Of a DNA stretch of 64,000 nt, positions 28,095 through 37,351 are shown in pieces. The position numbers and the translations under genes are program-made. Source of the DNA: Erythrobacter sp. QSSC1-22B (GTDB lineage: Bacteria; Pseudomonadota; Alphaproteobacteria; Sphingomonadales; Sphingomonadaceae); contig NZ_LZRP01000006.1 of the NCBI RefSeq assembly GCF_001678665.1, positions 186,001 through 250,000 on the forward strand. Reading direction: 5' to 3'. Position 1 is the stretch's first letter; each line of letters starts with the position of its first letter. The notes beneath the pieces are model-generated. The model was not told the origin of the DNA, did no database searches, and saw only the letters and a program-made list of their open reading frames with translations.

Positions 28095-30226
28095 ACGCGC
28101 CCGCGACTCTCGCCATACCCGAGGAAACCGCGTTTATCGACACGCGCTTCACCGTCCCGGGCATGCGCTGCGCCGGGTGTATCGCCAAGATCGAGCGCGG
28201 CCTCGCCGAGGTCGAGGGCATCGAGGTGGCGCGGGTCAATTTCTCGGCCAAGCGGGTCGCGGTCCGGCATTCCCGCTCGCTCGACGAACCGGCGCTGCTC
28301 GATGCCTTGCGCCGGTTGGGCTTCGAGGCGCAGGCCGCAGCGGACAATCCGCTGGCGCAGGACGACCGCGAAACGAAGATGCTGCTCCGCGCTCTCGCGG
28401 TGGCCGGGTTCGGGATGATGAACATCATGCTGTTCTCGGTCAGCATCTGGTCGGGATTGGGCGGGGTCACGCGCGAGCTGTTCCATTGGCTGTCGGCGCT
28501 GATTGCGCTGCCGGTCGTGGCCTATACCGGACGGCCCTTCTTCGCCTCGGCCGTCATGGCGCTGCGGTATGGTCGCACCAATATGGACGTGCCCATCTCG
28601 ATCGGCGTGCTCCTGGCAACCGGGCTGAGTCTCTACGAAACGATCCGCGGCGGAGAGCACGCCTATTTCGACAGCGCGGTGATGCTGCTGTTCTTCCTGC
28701 TCGCCGGGCGCGCGCTCGATGCGACCATGCGCAACCGGACCCGGGCCGGAATCGGGGCCCTGCTCGGCAGGATGGGGCGCAGCGCCGGGGTGATACAGCC
28801 CGATGGCACGATCGTCCGGATCGAAGCGGACCGGCTCGAACCCGGCATGCTCATGCTCGTCGCTGCGGGCGAGGCGCTGGCGGCGGACGGCATCATCGAG
28901 GAGGGACGCGGCACGATCGACAATGCGATGCTGACCGGGGAAAGTGCTCCCGAGCAGGCTGCCGCGGGTGACCCGGTTTTCGCCGGCGCGATCAATCTGT
29001 TCGAACCGCTCCGTGTGCGGGTCTCTGCAGTGGCCGACGACACCGTGCTTGCCGGCATCGCGCGGCTGATGGACGAGGCCGGGCAATCGCGCAGCCGCTA
29101 TGTCCGCATCGCCGACCGCGCGTCGCGCCTCTATGCCCCGGTGGTGCATACTCTCGCCGTTCTGGCGTTCGTGGGCTGGATGATGGCGGGGGCAGGGTGG
29201 CACCAGTCGCTGGTGATCGCGATCGCGGTTCTGATCATCACCTGCCCCTGCGCCATGGGCCTGGCGGTTCCCGCCGCGCAGGTGGTCGCTTCGGGCGCCT
29301 TGATCCGCAAGGGCTTGCTGGTGAAGGATGGCAGCGCGCTGGAGCGTCTGGCCGAGGTGGACACTGCGCTGTTCGACAAGACCGGAACGCTGACGCTGGG
29401 AGAACTGCGCGCCGATGTCGTTGGCCTCGACGAAGAGGTGAGGAGGATCGCACTGGCGCTGGCGCAGCAGAGCCGCCATCCGCTGAGCGTCGGCCTCGCC
29501 AAAACGCTGGCCGCCTTGCGGATTGTGCCGGTCGAGCTGACGGATGTGCGTGAAACAGGCGGCAGCGGCATCACCGGGCTCTGGGGCCAGGTCGATGTCG
29601 CGCTCGAGCGACCCGCGGTCGCGACCGCGCGGACCAGCGTGTCCTTGCGGATCGGACAAACCAGCTGGAGCATCGGGTTCGAGGACCAGTTGCGTTCCGA
29701 CGCCAAAGCAACCCTGTTTTCGCTTCAGGCGCTGGGACTGCGACCGGCGATCGTCTCGGGAGACGATCCGGCCGCAGTTGCCGAAATTGCCCAAGAATTG
29801 GGTATCGAGGGTACAGGAGCGATGAAGCCGGCGGAGAAGTTGTCCCAGCTCGAGGACCTCAAGCGCGCCGGGCACCGTCCGCTCATGGTCGGCGATGGGC
29901 TCAACGACGGACCGGCGCTCGCTGCCGCGCATGCCTCGATCGCACCCGGCACTGCCAGCGACGCCAGCCGGCAGGCGGCGGACGCAGTTTTCATCGGTGA
30001 AAGCCTCATGCCCGTAGCACTGGCGATCCAGGTGGCGCGCCGGACGATGGCGATCGTGCGACAGAATTTCGGCTTTGCCATCGGTTACAATATCCTCGCT
30101 GTTCCGCTGGCGGTTTCCGGTCTGGTCACGCCGCTGATCGCCGCTGTCGCCATGTCGCTCAGCTCGCTGGTCGTGGTCGGCAATTCGCTGCGGCTCGCAG
30201 GCGCAGCAAAGGTGCCGCCCGCATGA
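28091..30226 (+). CDS. ccoI: Copper-transporting P-type ATPase for cbb3 assembly
   Basis: A 711-residue P1B-type ATPase. An N-terminal metal-binding domain carries MRCAGCIAKIE. The actuator has TGESAPEQA, the translocation motif is ITCPCAMGLAVPAAQ, the phosphorylation site is FDKTGTLTLG and the hinge is GDGLNDGPALAAA. CcoI supplies copper to the CuB site of CcoN. The start at 28091 (ATGA overlap with ccoH) is preferred to ATGs at 28028 and 28067 that lie inside ccoH. Confidence 0.97.
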   Translation: MNAPATLAIPEETAFIDTRFTVPGMRCAGCIAKIERGLAEVEGIEVARVNFSAKRVAVRHSRSLDEPALLDALRRLGFEAQAAADNPLAQDDRETKMLLRALAVAGFGMMNIMLFSVSIWSGLGGVTRELFHWLSALIALPVVAYTGRPFFASAVMALRYGRTNMDVPISIGVLLATGLSLYETIRGGEHAYFDSAVMLLFFLLAGRALDATMRNRTRAGIGALLGRMGRSAGVIQPDGTIVRIEADRLEPGMLMLVAAGEALAADGIIEEGRGTIDNAMLTGESAPEQAAAGDPVFAGAINLFEPLRVRVSAVADDTVLAGIARLMDEAGQSRSRYVRIADRASRLYAPVVHTLAVLAFVGWMMAGAGWHQSLVIAIAVLIITCPCAMGLAVPAAQVVASGALIRKGLLVKDGSALERLAEVDTALFDKTGTLTLGELRADVVGLDEEVRRIALALAQQSRHPLSVGLAKTLAALRIVPVELTDVRETGGSGITGLWGQVDVALERPAVATARTSVSLRIGQTSWSIGFEDQLRSDAKATLFSLQALGLRPAIVSGDDPAAVAEIAQELGIEGTGAMKPAEKLSQLEDLKRAGHRPLMVGDGLNDGPALAAAHASIAPGTASDASRQAADAVFIGESLMPVALAIQVARRTMAIVRQNFGFAIGYNILAVPLAVSGLVTPLIAAVAMSLSSLVVVGNSLRLAGAAKVPPA

Positions 30227-30375
30227 GCGTTCTCGCCTTCCTCATCCCGATCGCGCTGGGCATGGGCGCGGCCGGCCTGGCGTTCTTTTTCTGGGCGATG
30301 CGCGACGGCCAGTTCGAGGATCTCGATGGCGCGGCCAACCGCGTTCTGATCGATGAGGACGAGGAGCCGGACTGA
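30223..30375 (+). CDS. ccoS: cbb3 oxidase maturation protein CcoS
   Basis: A 50-residue single-helix protein: MSVLAFLIPIALGMGAAGLAFFFWAMRDGQFEDLDG followed by an acidic tail. The FxWAxxxGQFEDLDG stretch is diagnostic. ATGA overlap with ccoI. It ends the eight-gene cluster. Confidence 0.95.
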   Translation: MSVLAFLIPIALGMGAAGLAFFFWAMRDGQFEDLDGAANRVLIDEDEEPD

Positions 30376-30684
30376 GCCCGGTTTGATCCAGCGCGATGGT
30401 CCGGTTTTGTCCTCGCGCTCAAAAGGCGATTTGTGGTTTTAGCTTCCCGACCTGCTCGCAACGCCTGTCCCGCGCTATACCGGTTTTCCGATCGCGAACC
30501 AATTCGGCGGCATCGATCCGGGTGCCTCTCCAACTGCTTTGGAGAGCATGGAAGGGGAGGTTGGTTTCACGCCCATACCCCGTTCTGCCAGAAGATGTTT
30601 TTCTGATGCGGCTGACACACACGAGCGGTGGGATGCAGAAACTGGTTCGAAACCTCTCTTGCCGCGCGGTCGTCTTCGTGATCG
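30376..30684. other. Intergenic region between convergent ccoS and BCCT genes
   Basis: About 309 bases without a recognisable gene. A hairpin with 8-bp arms CTCTCCAA/TTGGAGAG and a 5-base loop sits at 30526-30546, without a T-run; it may help to end one of the converging transcripts. Confidence 0.45.
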
Positions 30685-32673
30685 TCACGTCATCCGGCGG
30701 GTGTGGCGGAACCGCGCATAGCGATTGAGCAGGTCATTGATCAGCTGATCTTGGGTCAACCCGGTCACGTCGTGCGGCTGATCGCCCTCGGAACTGTGCG
30801 CCATCGCGCGGAAGTGGCGCTGCTCTGCGCCCGAAGATTTGGGTCTTTCCAGCCAGGCGAAGCTGGGCGAGAGAAAGCTTCTTGGTCGAACCGTATACTG
30901 GAAATCGCCTCCTTCGCCGTGCGGAATCGTCAGGTCGAGGCGGTCGGCTTCCTCGGATATCTCGGGCGAGAAGCCGGTCTCGCGCATCTGATCGGCGACC
31001 GCTTCCAGCGCCGGCCTGGCGGTCGTGGCGATGAAGCTCTTTATCTGGTCGGCGCTCAAGTGCTGCATCAACGTGGTGAGGCGCTGCTGCCAGCTGAGTT
31101 CGGGATCGCCCACGGCAGTTTCGGCGCTGGATAGATCGATCGTCGATCCGACCTTTTCCATCTGCAATGCGCGCAACAGCCCAAAGCAAATGAAAATCAT
31201 GATGACCGCAAAGGGCAGGGCGCTGGCGATGGCAGCAGTCTGCAGCGCCTGGAGGCCGCCGGCTAGGAGCAGGACGCCGGCGATCGTCCCGGCACAGACA
31301 GCCCAGAAGATCCGCTGCCAGACGGGCGGGTTCTCAACCGCCCCCGACGTAATCGTGTCGATGACGAGGGCGCCAGAATCCGCGGAGGTCACGAAGAAGG
31401 TGATCACCAGAAGTGTCGCGACGAAGGAGGTGACCGTGCTGAATGGCAGTTCCGCCAGCGTCTCGAACAGAGCGACGGGAAGATTGGTGAGAGCGGTCTG
31501 AGCGATGGGAGCAATACCGTTCATGTCGAGATAGATCGCGGTATTGCCGAAGACGGTCATCCAAAGAAAGCTGAACAGCACGGGCACCAGCAGGACACCG
31601 CTGATGAATTCGCGGATTGTCCGCCCCCGGGAAATACGCGCAATGAACATGCCCACGAAGGGTGACCAGGCGATCCACCATCCCCAGTAGAACAGGGTCC
31701 AGTCGCCAAGCCACGGGTTGGGTTCGTAAGCGTAGAGGCGGAAGGTCCGCTGGACGAGCGAGTCGAGATAGGCACCGATGTTTTGCAGATACGCGTCGAG
31801 CAGGAATATCGTCGGACCTGCGAACATGACGAAACCGAGCAGCATGACGGCAAGGATGATGTTGAGTTCCGACAAACGCTTCACGCCTTTGTCGAGCCCG
31901 AGAAAAACCGACAGCGTCGCGATCGCGGTGATCACTGCGATCAGCAGCAATTGCGTGGTTACCGAAACGGGAACGCCGAACAGGTGATCAAGACCTGCAT
32001 TCACCTGCAGCACGCCGAGGCCGAGCGATGTCGCCACCCCGAACATCGTCCCGAGGACTGCGAAGATGTCGACGGCATGGCCGATCGGTCCGTAGATGCG
32101 CTGCCCGATCAGAGGATACAGCGGCGAGCGAAGTGCCAGCGGCAGCCCGCGCCGAAACGAGAAATACGCCAGGGCCAGGCCGACGACAATGTAGATCGCC
32201 CAGGCGTGGAGGCCCCAGTGCAGGAAGGTCAGAACCATCGCCTGCCGCGCAGCCTCGATTGTGCCACCCTCCCCGGTCGGTGGAGCGGCATAATGCTGGA
32301 TAGGCTCGGCTACGCCGAAGAATACGAGACCGATGCCCATTCCGGCACTGAACAGCATCGCAAACCATGACAGGTAGCTATAGTCGGGCTCGCTCTCATC
32401 GGGCCCGAGCTTCACTTCGCCGTGTCGGCTGAACATGAGGTAGATGACGAAAACCAGGAACCCGGCAACCGAGGCCACGTAGAACCAGCCGAAATCCGCG
32501 ACGATGACTGCCTGAACGCGCGAAAACAGCACCGCTGCCGGTTCCGCAAAGACAGCCCCGAAGATGGCGAAGAGCAGGATCAGTCCAGCGGAGATGTAGA
32601 AGACGGGTGGATTGACCTGAATCCGGGCGCTGCGCTTTAGTGGGGCGGCTTCCGTCAAAACGGGATCGGACAA
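30685..32673 (-). CDS. BCCT family betaine/choline/carnitine transporter
   Basis: A 662-residue membrane protein with 12 predicted helices. Signatures: GMGIGLVFFGVAEPIQHYAAPP, FLHWGLHAWAIYIVVGLALAYFSFRRG and the helix-8 region FYWGWWIAWSPFVGMFIARISRGRT, typical for the BetT branch. The C-terminal 120-residue cytoplasmic tail is long, as in osmotically regulated members. It imports quaternary ammonium compounds by ion symport. No betaine or choline catabolic gene is nearby, so the substrate is open. Confidence 0.94.
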   Translation of the reverse strand: MSDPVLTEAAPLKRSARIQVNPPVFYISAGLILLFAIFGAVFAEPAAVLFSRVQAVIVADFGWFYVASVAGFLVFVIYLMFSRHGEVKLGPDESEPDYSYLSWFAMLFSAGMGIGLVFFGVAEPIQHYAAPPTGEGGTIEAARQAMVLTFLHWGLHAWAIYIVVGLALAYFSFRRGLPLALRSPLYPLIGQRIYGPIGHAVDIFAVLGTMFGVATSLGLGVLQVNAGLDHLFGVPVSVTTQLLLIAVITAIATLSVFLGLDKGVKRLSELNIILAVMLLGFVMFAGPTIFLLDAYLQNIGAYLDSLVQRTFRLYAYEPNPWLGDWTLFYWGWWIAWSPFVGMFIARISRGRTIREFISGVLLVPVLFSFLWMTVFGNTAIYLDMNGIAPIAQTALTNLPVALFETLAELPFSTVTSFVATLLVITFFVTSADSGALVIDTITSGAVENPPVWQRIFWAVCAGTIAGVLLLAGGLQALQTAAIASALPFAVIMIFICFGLLRALQMEKVGSTIDLSSAETAVGDPELSWQQRLTTLMQHLSADQIKSFIATTARPALEAVADQMRETGFSPEISEEADRLDLTIPHGEGGDFQYTVRPRSFLSPSFAWLERPKSSGAEQRHFRAMAHSSEGDQPHDVTGLTQDQLINDLLNRYARFRHTRRMT

Positions 32674-33032
32674 GGCATCTTCCTGTTGGTGTGCGGCATA
32701 GTCTGCCGAACGCGGCGCACCCCCTCAGGGGAAGCGGGTCGAGCGCGGCTGCCATGGATGTCGGGCGCGGGAGTATCCGAAGGGCGCCGCAAGGGCAAAT
32801 GCGCCTGCTCGAGCATCGGTGCGGGGCGGTACGACAGGAATTTTGGCGATCACCAGCCATTTCGCGCCTGGAGCCAGCTCAATGGGGTAGCCTGCAGGGG
32901 CAACCCCACGCGTCGAAAATCGACCGAACCGGACCCATGAAAGCCGGCGGATCGGCTTTTACAGGACCGACCCAGCGGTGTCCTTCTGCTCGCCCGGCCG
33001 CTCTATCCGGGGGCAGGTGACAGTCGTTCCGA
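32674..33032. other. Intergenic region upstream of the BCCT gene
   Basis: About 359 bases with no supported gene. It holds the promoter side of the BCCT gene and the 3' side of the kds operon. I see no clear terminator or repeat. Confidence 0.45.
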
Positions 33033-33860
33033 CTACCCGGGCAGGGTCTTGGCGAGTCGGTCGAACGATTGGAGCCTGGCAAGCATTTCGGGCATATCCT
33101 TTAGCGGCACCATATTGGGCCCGTCGCTTGGCGCGACATCGGGATTTTCGTGGGTCTCCACGAAAAGCGCAGCCACTCCCACGGCAACCGCGGCACGCGC
33201 GAGCACAGGCACGAATTCCCGCTGCCCCCCCGATCGCTCGCCTTCTCCTCCGGGCTGCTGCACCGAATGCGTCGCGTCGAAGACGATGGGGAAGCCGGTC
33301 TCGGCCATGATCGGCAGCGAACGCATGTCGCTCACCAGCGTATTGTAACCGAAGCTGGCGCCGCGCTCGCATAGTAAGAGCCGCTCGTTCCCGGTGGCGA
33401 CGACCTTCGCGGCGACGTTCTTCATATCCCACGGTGCCAGGAACTGGCCCTTCTTGATGTTGATCGCGCAGCCTGTTTCGGCGGCAGCGACCAGCAAGTC
33501 GGTCTGGCGACAGAGGAACGCGGGAATCTGGAGCACGTCCACGGCCTCGGCCACCGGAGCGCACTGTGCGGCATCATGAACGTCGGTGATCACCGGGCAT
33601 CCGAAGCGTTCGCGGACTTCTGCGAATACCTCCAGCGCCTTGTCCAGGCCAATGCCGCGCGGCGATCCGATCGAGGTGCGATTGCCTTTGTCGAAGGATG
33701 ATTTGTAGATGAGGCCGATGCCGAGCGTTTCGCACATCTCGTGAAGCGCAGCAGCCATCTCGAGAGCGTGAGCGCGGCTCTCCATGGCGCATGGTCCCGC
33801 GATCAGGACGAATGGCCTGTCGTTGGCAATCTCCAGCGCGCCTACTGTTACGGTCTTCAT
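33033..33860 (-). CDS. kdsA: 3-deoxy-8-phosphooctulonate synthase, metal-dependent type
   Basis: A 275-residue enzyme condensing arabinose 5-phosphate with PEP to Kdo-8-phosphate. Visible: [87 protein letters not shown] and HSVQQPGG. Cys24 in GPCAMES marks the metal-dependent class, since the E. coli type has Asn there. A GTG at 33869 could add three residues. Last gene of the operon 37351-33033; the gap to the fusion gene is 12 bp. Kdo is not expected in most sphingomonad envelopes, which makes this locus notable. Confidence 0.95.
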   Translation of the reverse strand: MKTVTVGALEIANDRPFVLIAGPCAMESRAHALEMAAALHEMCETLGIGLIYKSSFDKGNRTSIGSPRGIGLDKALEVFAEVRERFGCPVITDVHDAAQCAPVAEAVDVLQIPAFLCRQTDLLVAAAETGCAINIKKGQFLAPWDMKNVAAKVVATGNERLLLCERGASFGYNTLVSDMRSLPIMAETGFPIVFDATHSVQQPGGEGERSGGQREFVPVLARAAVAVGVAALFVETHENPDVAPSDGPNMVPLKDMPEMLARLQSFDRLAKTLPG

Positions 33861-33872
33861 CGCTGTCACTCC

Positions 33873-35183
33873 TCAGAACGTCCCACACTCGGCGAGGATC
33901 TCGCCGATGTCGCGACCGCGCGCCGCGTACATTCGGATCCGCGCTTCATTGCTCATCACGTCCCAGGCGGCGGCTTCGACTTCGTCCCAGCGCTCTTTCG
34001 GAACGACAATCACGCCATCTTCGTCGGCAAATACGATGTCGTCGTTGCAGACCCGTACCCCCCCCATTTCGATCGGGCGGTTCATGGCTCGGACAGTGCC
34101 TTCCAGCTTGATGTCGTTGCAGTTGCTGGCGCGTGCATAAACCGGGAAACCCAGGGCCCGGACATCGGCGGTGTCTCGCGTCGCTCCGTCGATCACGGCG
34201 CCGACCGCGCCCGAACGGACCGCCAAATTGGCGTTGAGATCCCCGAAATAGGCGCGGTCTGGCACATCGGTCGCCACCATGATCACGTCCCCTGAGCGTA
34301 CAAACCGATAGGAATCGAGGGCGTTGTAGATACCCTTCCAGGCATCCGGTGGGTCGTCAGGGCCAAGCCGACGCAGCTCCAGCGTCTTGGCCCGGCCAAG
34401 CAGCTTGCCGCCACTGGTGGGGCGAAGACCGGGTGCAAGGACCGCGGGAATAGCCAGGTCCTTGCAGATATCCGCTAGGACTGTCGAAGAAAGGTGCGAG
34501 ATCATTGCCCGAAATCGCGTCACTTGCGTCGCGCGCTGGCCGGCTGCGACGGTCTCGGCGATGATGAGATCGGAACCGCGATTGATGTCGATCTGCTCGA
34601 TGGGATCGAGGTCGAAAAGGATCGGCCGAGAACCGTAACGGCGCGTCGGAACTCCGCCGCTTGCGGACCGGCGCACGATGTAGAGGCTCATGGCCTCGAT
34701 GACCGTCGCGGGCAGATCCACACTGTTGGGAATGCGGCCGGTGCCATAGGCAGGCGCGCTGCCGTCCCAGCAATATTGCTTTGCACGGGTAACCGCCACG
34801 AGGCTATCGGCGGCCGGATCGGCCAGCAGTGCCTCGATTGCGCGCGAAATAGTTGCGGCAGAGACGAAGGGCGCTGTGCACAGCAGTTGAATCCAGACGT
34901 CCGCGTCGGGACGCTGGCTGCATTCCCAGGCAAACATTTCATGACCGTCGGTAGCGTTGCTGGCGAGCGCCGCAGGGCGCGCCAGCCGCGAGATCGGCAG
35001 GTCGGTCGCCAAATCAGCCAAAGCATCGGACTCGGTGTCGAGGCACACTTCGGTGACAGCAGGGCACTCGAGCGCCTGACGCAGCTTGCGCTTGAAAAGA
35101 TAGTCGCCGTCGAGGACAGCGATATTCTTGTCGGGAATCCGCTCGCTATGGCCCTTGGCGGGTACGAACACGACGATATTCAT
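33873..35183 (-). CDS. Fusion of a CMP-ulosonate (NeuA/KdsB-like) cytidylyltransferase with an RraA/HMG-aldolase-like domain
   Basis: A 436-residue two-domain protein. Residues 1 to about 220 are a cytidylyltransferase: VPAKGHSERIPDKN (residues 7-20, the CTP loop), QLLCTAPFV, and PIEQIDINRGSDLIIAE, the usual NeuA C-terminal motif. Residues about 225-436 are RraA-like: LSSTVLADICKDL, LGRAKTL, SGDVIMVATD, and D315-x20-R336-D337 (in FGDLN ... DGATRD), exactly the metal/pyruvate motif of HMG and CHA aldolases, followed by GFPVYARA and EDGVIVVPKE. The first domain should activate a 2-keto-3-deoxy acid with CMP. The second resembles enzymes that split or form 4-hydroxy-2-oxo acids. The role of the fusion is unknown to me. 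Confidence 0.9.
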   Translation of the reverse strand: MNIVVFVPAKGHSERIPDKNIAVLDGDYLFKRKLRQALECPAVTEVCLDTESDALADLATDLPISRLARPAALASNATDGHEMFAWECSQRPDADVWIQLLCTAPFVSAATISRAIEALLADPAADSLVAVTRAKQYCWDGSAPAYGTGRIPNSVDLPATVIEAMSLYIVRRSASGGVPTRRYGSRPILFDLDPIEQIDINRGSDLIIAETVAAGQRATQVTRFRAMISHLSSTVLADICKDLAIPAVLAPGLRPTSGGKLLGRAKTLELRRLGPDDPPDAWKGIYNALDSYRFVRSGDVIMVATDVPDRAYFGDLNANLAVRSGAVGAVIDGATRDTADVRALGFPVYARASNCNDIKLEGTVRAMNRPIEMGGVRVCNDDIVFADEDGVIVVPKERWDEVEAAAWDVMSNEARIRMYAARGRDIGEILAECGTF

Positions 35184-35186
35184 CGG

Positions 35187-36179
35187 TCAGCCCTGCAGCA
35201 GATCATTGGCGTGGAGCATGCCGCGAAGCCTGCCCGCTCCGTCCACGACGGGCAGAACAAGCCAACCGGCGGAACCTGCGCTTTGGATCAGCAGAGCGTC
35301 GCCGACGTTGGCTTCGATCCCGATCACCCGTGGGCTGGGCTGCATGATCTCGCCGGCGGTGGCAGTGTGCACAGCGCAATTAGCCTGAACGTGCCGACGC
35401 ACATCCCCGTCGACAACCAGCCCGAGCAGGCGGCCATCCTTATCGACCACGCAAGCGGCGCCCATCCGTTTGCTGGACATCATCGTAAGCAGATCCACGA
35501 ATGAAGCCGAGGGTGCGAGCTTGGGCAGATCGTCGCCTTCGCGCATGAAGCTGGCGACCGGAATCATCTGACGGCCGAGCAGCCCTGCGGGATGATGACG
35601 AAGGAAATCCTCCCGCGTGAAGCCACGCGTCCTGCTCACCGCGACCGCGAGCGCATCTCCGATCGCGAGATGCAGTGTCGTGCTCGATGTCGGTGCCATG
35701 CCGATGTGGTCCGCTTCGCGCGCGACCTCGGCTGGAATAAGGTGGTCGACCGCGCGTGCCAGCGGTGACTCGGAGCGCCCGATGATGCCCACCAATGTGC
35801 AGCCACGGGCTTTCAGGGGTGGGACGATCCGAACGATTTCGTCGGTGGAACCGCTGTTCGATAGAATTATGACAACGCTACCCGATTCCACCGCACCCAG
35901 ATCGCCGTGCGCTGCTTCGGCCGCGTTGACGAACAGCGCGGCCGTGCCGAGGCTGGAGAACGTCGCCGCTAGCTTGGCAGCGACATGTCCCGATTTGCCG
36001 ACACCGAGCAGAACAATCGGCCTTTCTTGCCGGGCAAGCAGCGCGACGGTCTCGGCCACCGCGGCGAAGCTTCCATGCAGGAAGCTCGACAGCGCATTCC
36101 GCTCGGCCGCGATAACATCGCAGAACCACGCGGTCGCCAGATCGGGCGAGGCCGGAGATATGGCGGTCAGTGCATTCAT
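35187..36179 (-). CDS. kdsD: Arabinose-5-phosphate isomerase (KdsD/KpsF/GutQ family)
   Basis: A 330-residue protein: SIS domain (LLGVGKSGHVAAKLAATFSS, EAAHGDLGAVE, IILSNSGSTDEI) and two CBS domains (from about residue 210: ASFMREGDDLPKLAPSAS... and ATAGEIMQPSPRVI...). It converts ribulose 5-phosphate to arabinose 5-phosphate, the sugar substrate of KdsA. Start MNALTAISP at 36179 overlaps the upstream gene's stop by four bases; the stop is 3 bp before the fusion gene. Its presence with kdsA and the cytidylyltransferase makes a full route to a CMP-activated ulosonate. Confidence 0.92.
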   Translation of the reverse strand: MNALTAISPASPDLATAWFCDVIAAERNALSSFLHGSFAAVAETVALLARQERPIVLLGVGKSGHVAAKLAATFSSLGTAALFVNAAEAAHGDLGAVESGSVVIILSNSGSTDEIVRIVPPLKARGCTLVGIIGRSESPLARAVDHLIPAEVAREADHIGMAPTSSTTLHLAIGDALAVAVSRTRGFTREDFLRHHPAGLLGRQMIPVASFMREGDDLPKLAPSASFVDLLTMMSSKRMGAACVVDKDGRLLGLVVDGDVRRHVQANCAVHTATAGEIMQPSPRVIGIEANVGDALLIQSAGSAGWLVLPVVDGAGRLRGMLHANDLLQG

Positions 36180-37351
36180 CGGTTCACCTGTGACGCTGCA
36201 TCGAAGCGCGCGAAACTCTGCTCCCAGCGAGCGGGGTCGACGGGGTTGTCCAGTCGGCCAAGCAGTGCCGCCGCCGAGAGATCGGGATCGTTCGGATCGA
36301 GCAGACTGTTTGCGATATGGAACGCAAACCATCGGCGGGCGTCGCCGCGATCGGCCGCGATCGCGCTACCTTGTGCCACGGCGGGCAGGAAGCTTGCGAG
36401 GTCCGCATAGGCGTTGAGCCATTCACCGGTCTTGAACCGCGACCGCCGAAGCATCGGTGTGCCGAAGAACGCCGCGGCCGAATAGACCTTGGAATCGCCC
36501 ACCATCATCCCGTCAGCGTCGCGCGCCAGCAGCATCGTGGTATTTTGGCCAGTTGGGTCGGTCCGGGGGAGCAACTTCATTCGCGAACCATGCAAAGCAA
36601 CCTCCGCCTCGAGAGCGCTGTTGTCGACATGCTGCTCGTTGAGCGGATGATTGGTGATCGCCAGGAAGAACGAATCGTCGATGCTTGCAGCCAGTTCGGC
36701 GATGAGGCGATGATTGGGCACTGCGCCAATGCGGTGCTTCGTGAAGAAGTTCTCCTGATGCTCATATTCGAGCGGGAGTGCGAGGATGGGTCGGTCGGTG
36801 GGGAGCGCCGCCCATTTTTGGAAAGTGTTGCGCATCTCCCGGCTTGGCTCAGCGAGACATGCCAACGAATTCCATACCGGTGCGATAAGACGATCAAGCT
36901 CTGCCCATTCGGCTGTGCCGAGGTCGGGCAGCAAGCCGTGATCGAAAGGTTGCTCCTGCAGGACGATCCAGCTGGGAGGAAACGACAGCGGCGATGCACC
37001 GCCTTCCGCCATGTACCGCACGACGCCCGGGAACTCCCGCACCGTGTTGCAGTCTGCCGAGCGAGACAGCACATAGTCCGGCGCCAGGTTTCTGACGAAT
37101 TCGACGATGCCGGCACGCTCGACGGCGTCTGTCCGCATGGTTGGGTGATTTTCGTCGTCCGCGATGTGCCACGCTATCTGTGGCAGATCCGCGCAAGCCG
37201 CGAGCTCACGGTTGCCGATCCCGGTGCCGCGCCACGGAACCGGTACCAGCACGTGCACTTCGTGGCTGCTCGCCATGCAGCGGATGATCGGTTCGACGAT
37301 ATGGTCGAACCACCAGGGCGTGATCACCGGAAGGTAGAAGAGAATCTTCAC
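36176..37351 (-). CDS. Putative glycosyltransferase (possibly ulosonate/Kdo transferase), no family assigned
   Basis: A 391-residue soluble protein without signal peptide. Start MKILFYLPVITPWWFDHIVEPII is like the first Rossmann strand of GT-B enzymes. The C-terminal half has features of nucleotide-sugar binding: PILALPLEYEHQENFF, ITNHPLNEQHVDN, and DGMMVGDSKVYSAAAFFGTPMLRR, which resembles the donor-site helix seen in capsule-type transferases (KpsS/KpsC class). This is resemblance by eye only. First gene of the four-gene operon, so it probably uses the CMP-sugar made by the other three. A capsule-modifying or export-linked protein is an alternative. Confidence 0.6.
   Translation of the reverse strand: MKILFYLPVITPWWFDHIVEPIIRCMASSHEVHVLVPVPWRGTGIGNRELAACADLPQIAWHIADDENHPTMRTDAVERAGIVEFVRNLAPDYVLSRSADCNTVREFPGVVRYMAEGGASPLSFPPSWIVLQEQPFDHGLLPDLGTAEWAELDRLIAPVWNSLACLAEPSREMRNTFQKWAALPTDRPILALPLEYEHQENFFTKHRIGAVPNHRLIAELAASIDDSFFLAITNHPLNEQHVDNSALEAEVALHGSRMKLLPRTDPTGQNTTMLLARDADGMMVGDSKVYSAAAFFGTPMLRRSRFKTGEWLNAYADLASFLPAVAQGSAIAADRGDARRWFAFHIANSLLDPNDPDLSAAALLGRLDNPVDPARWEQSFARFDAASQVNR

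Noticed and set aside
27779-29932. A 717-codon minus-strand frame over ccoH and ccoI
   Set aside because: Antisense shadow; both genes on the plus strand have complete family motifs.
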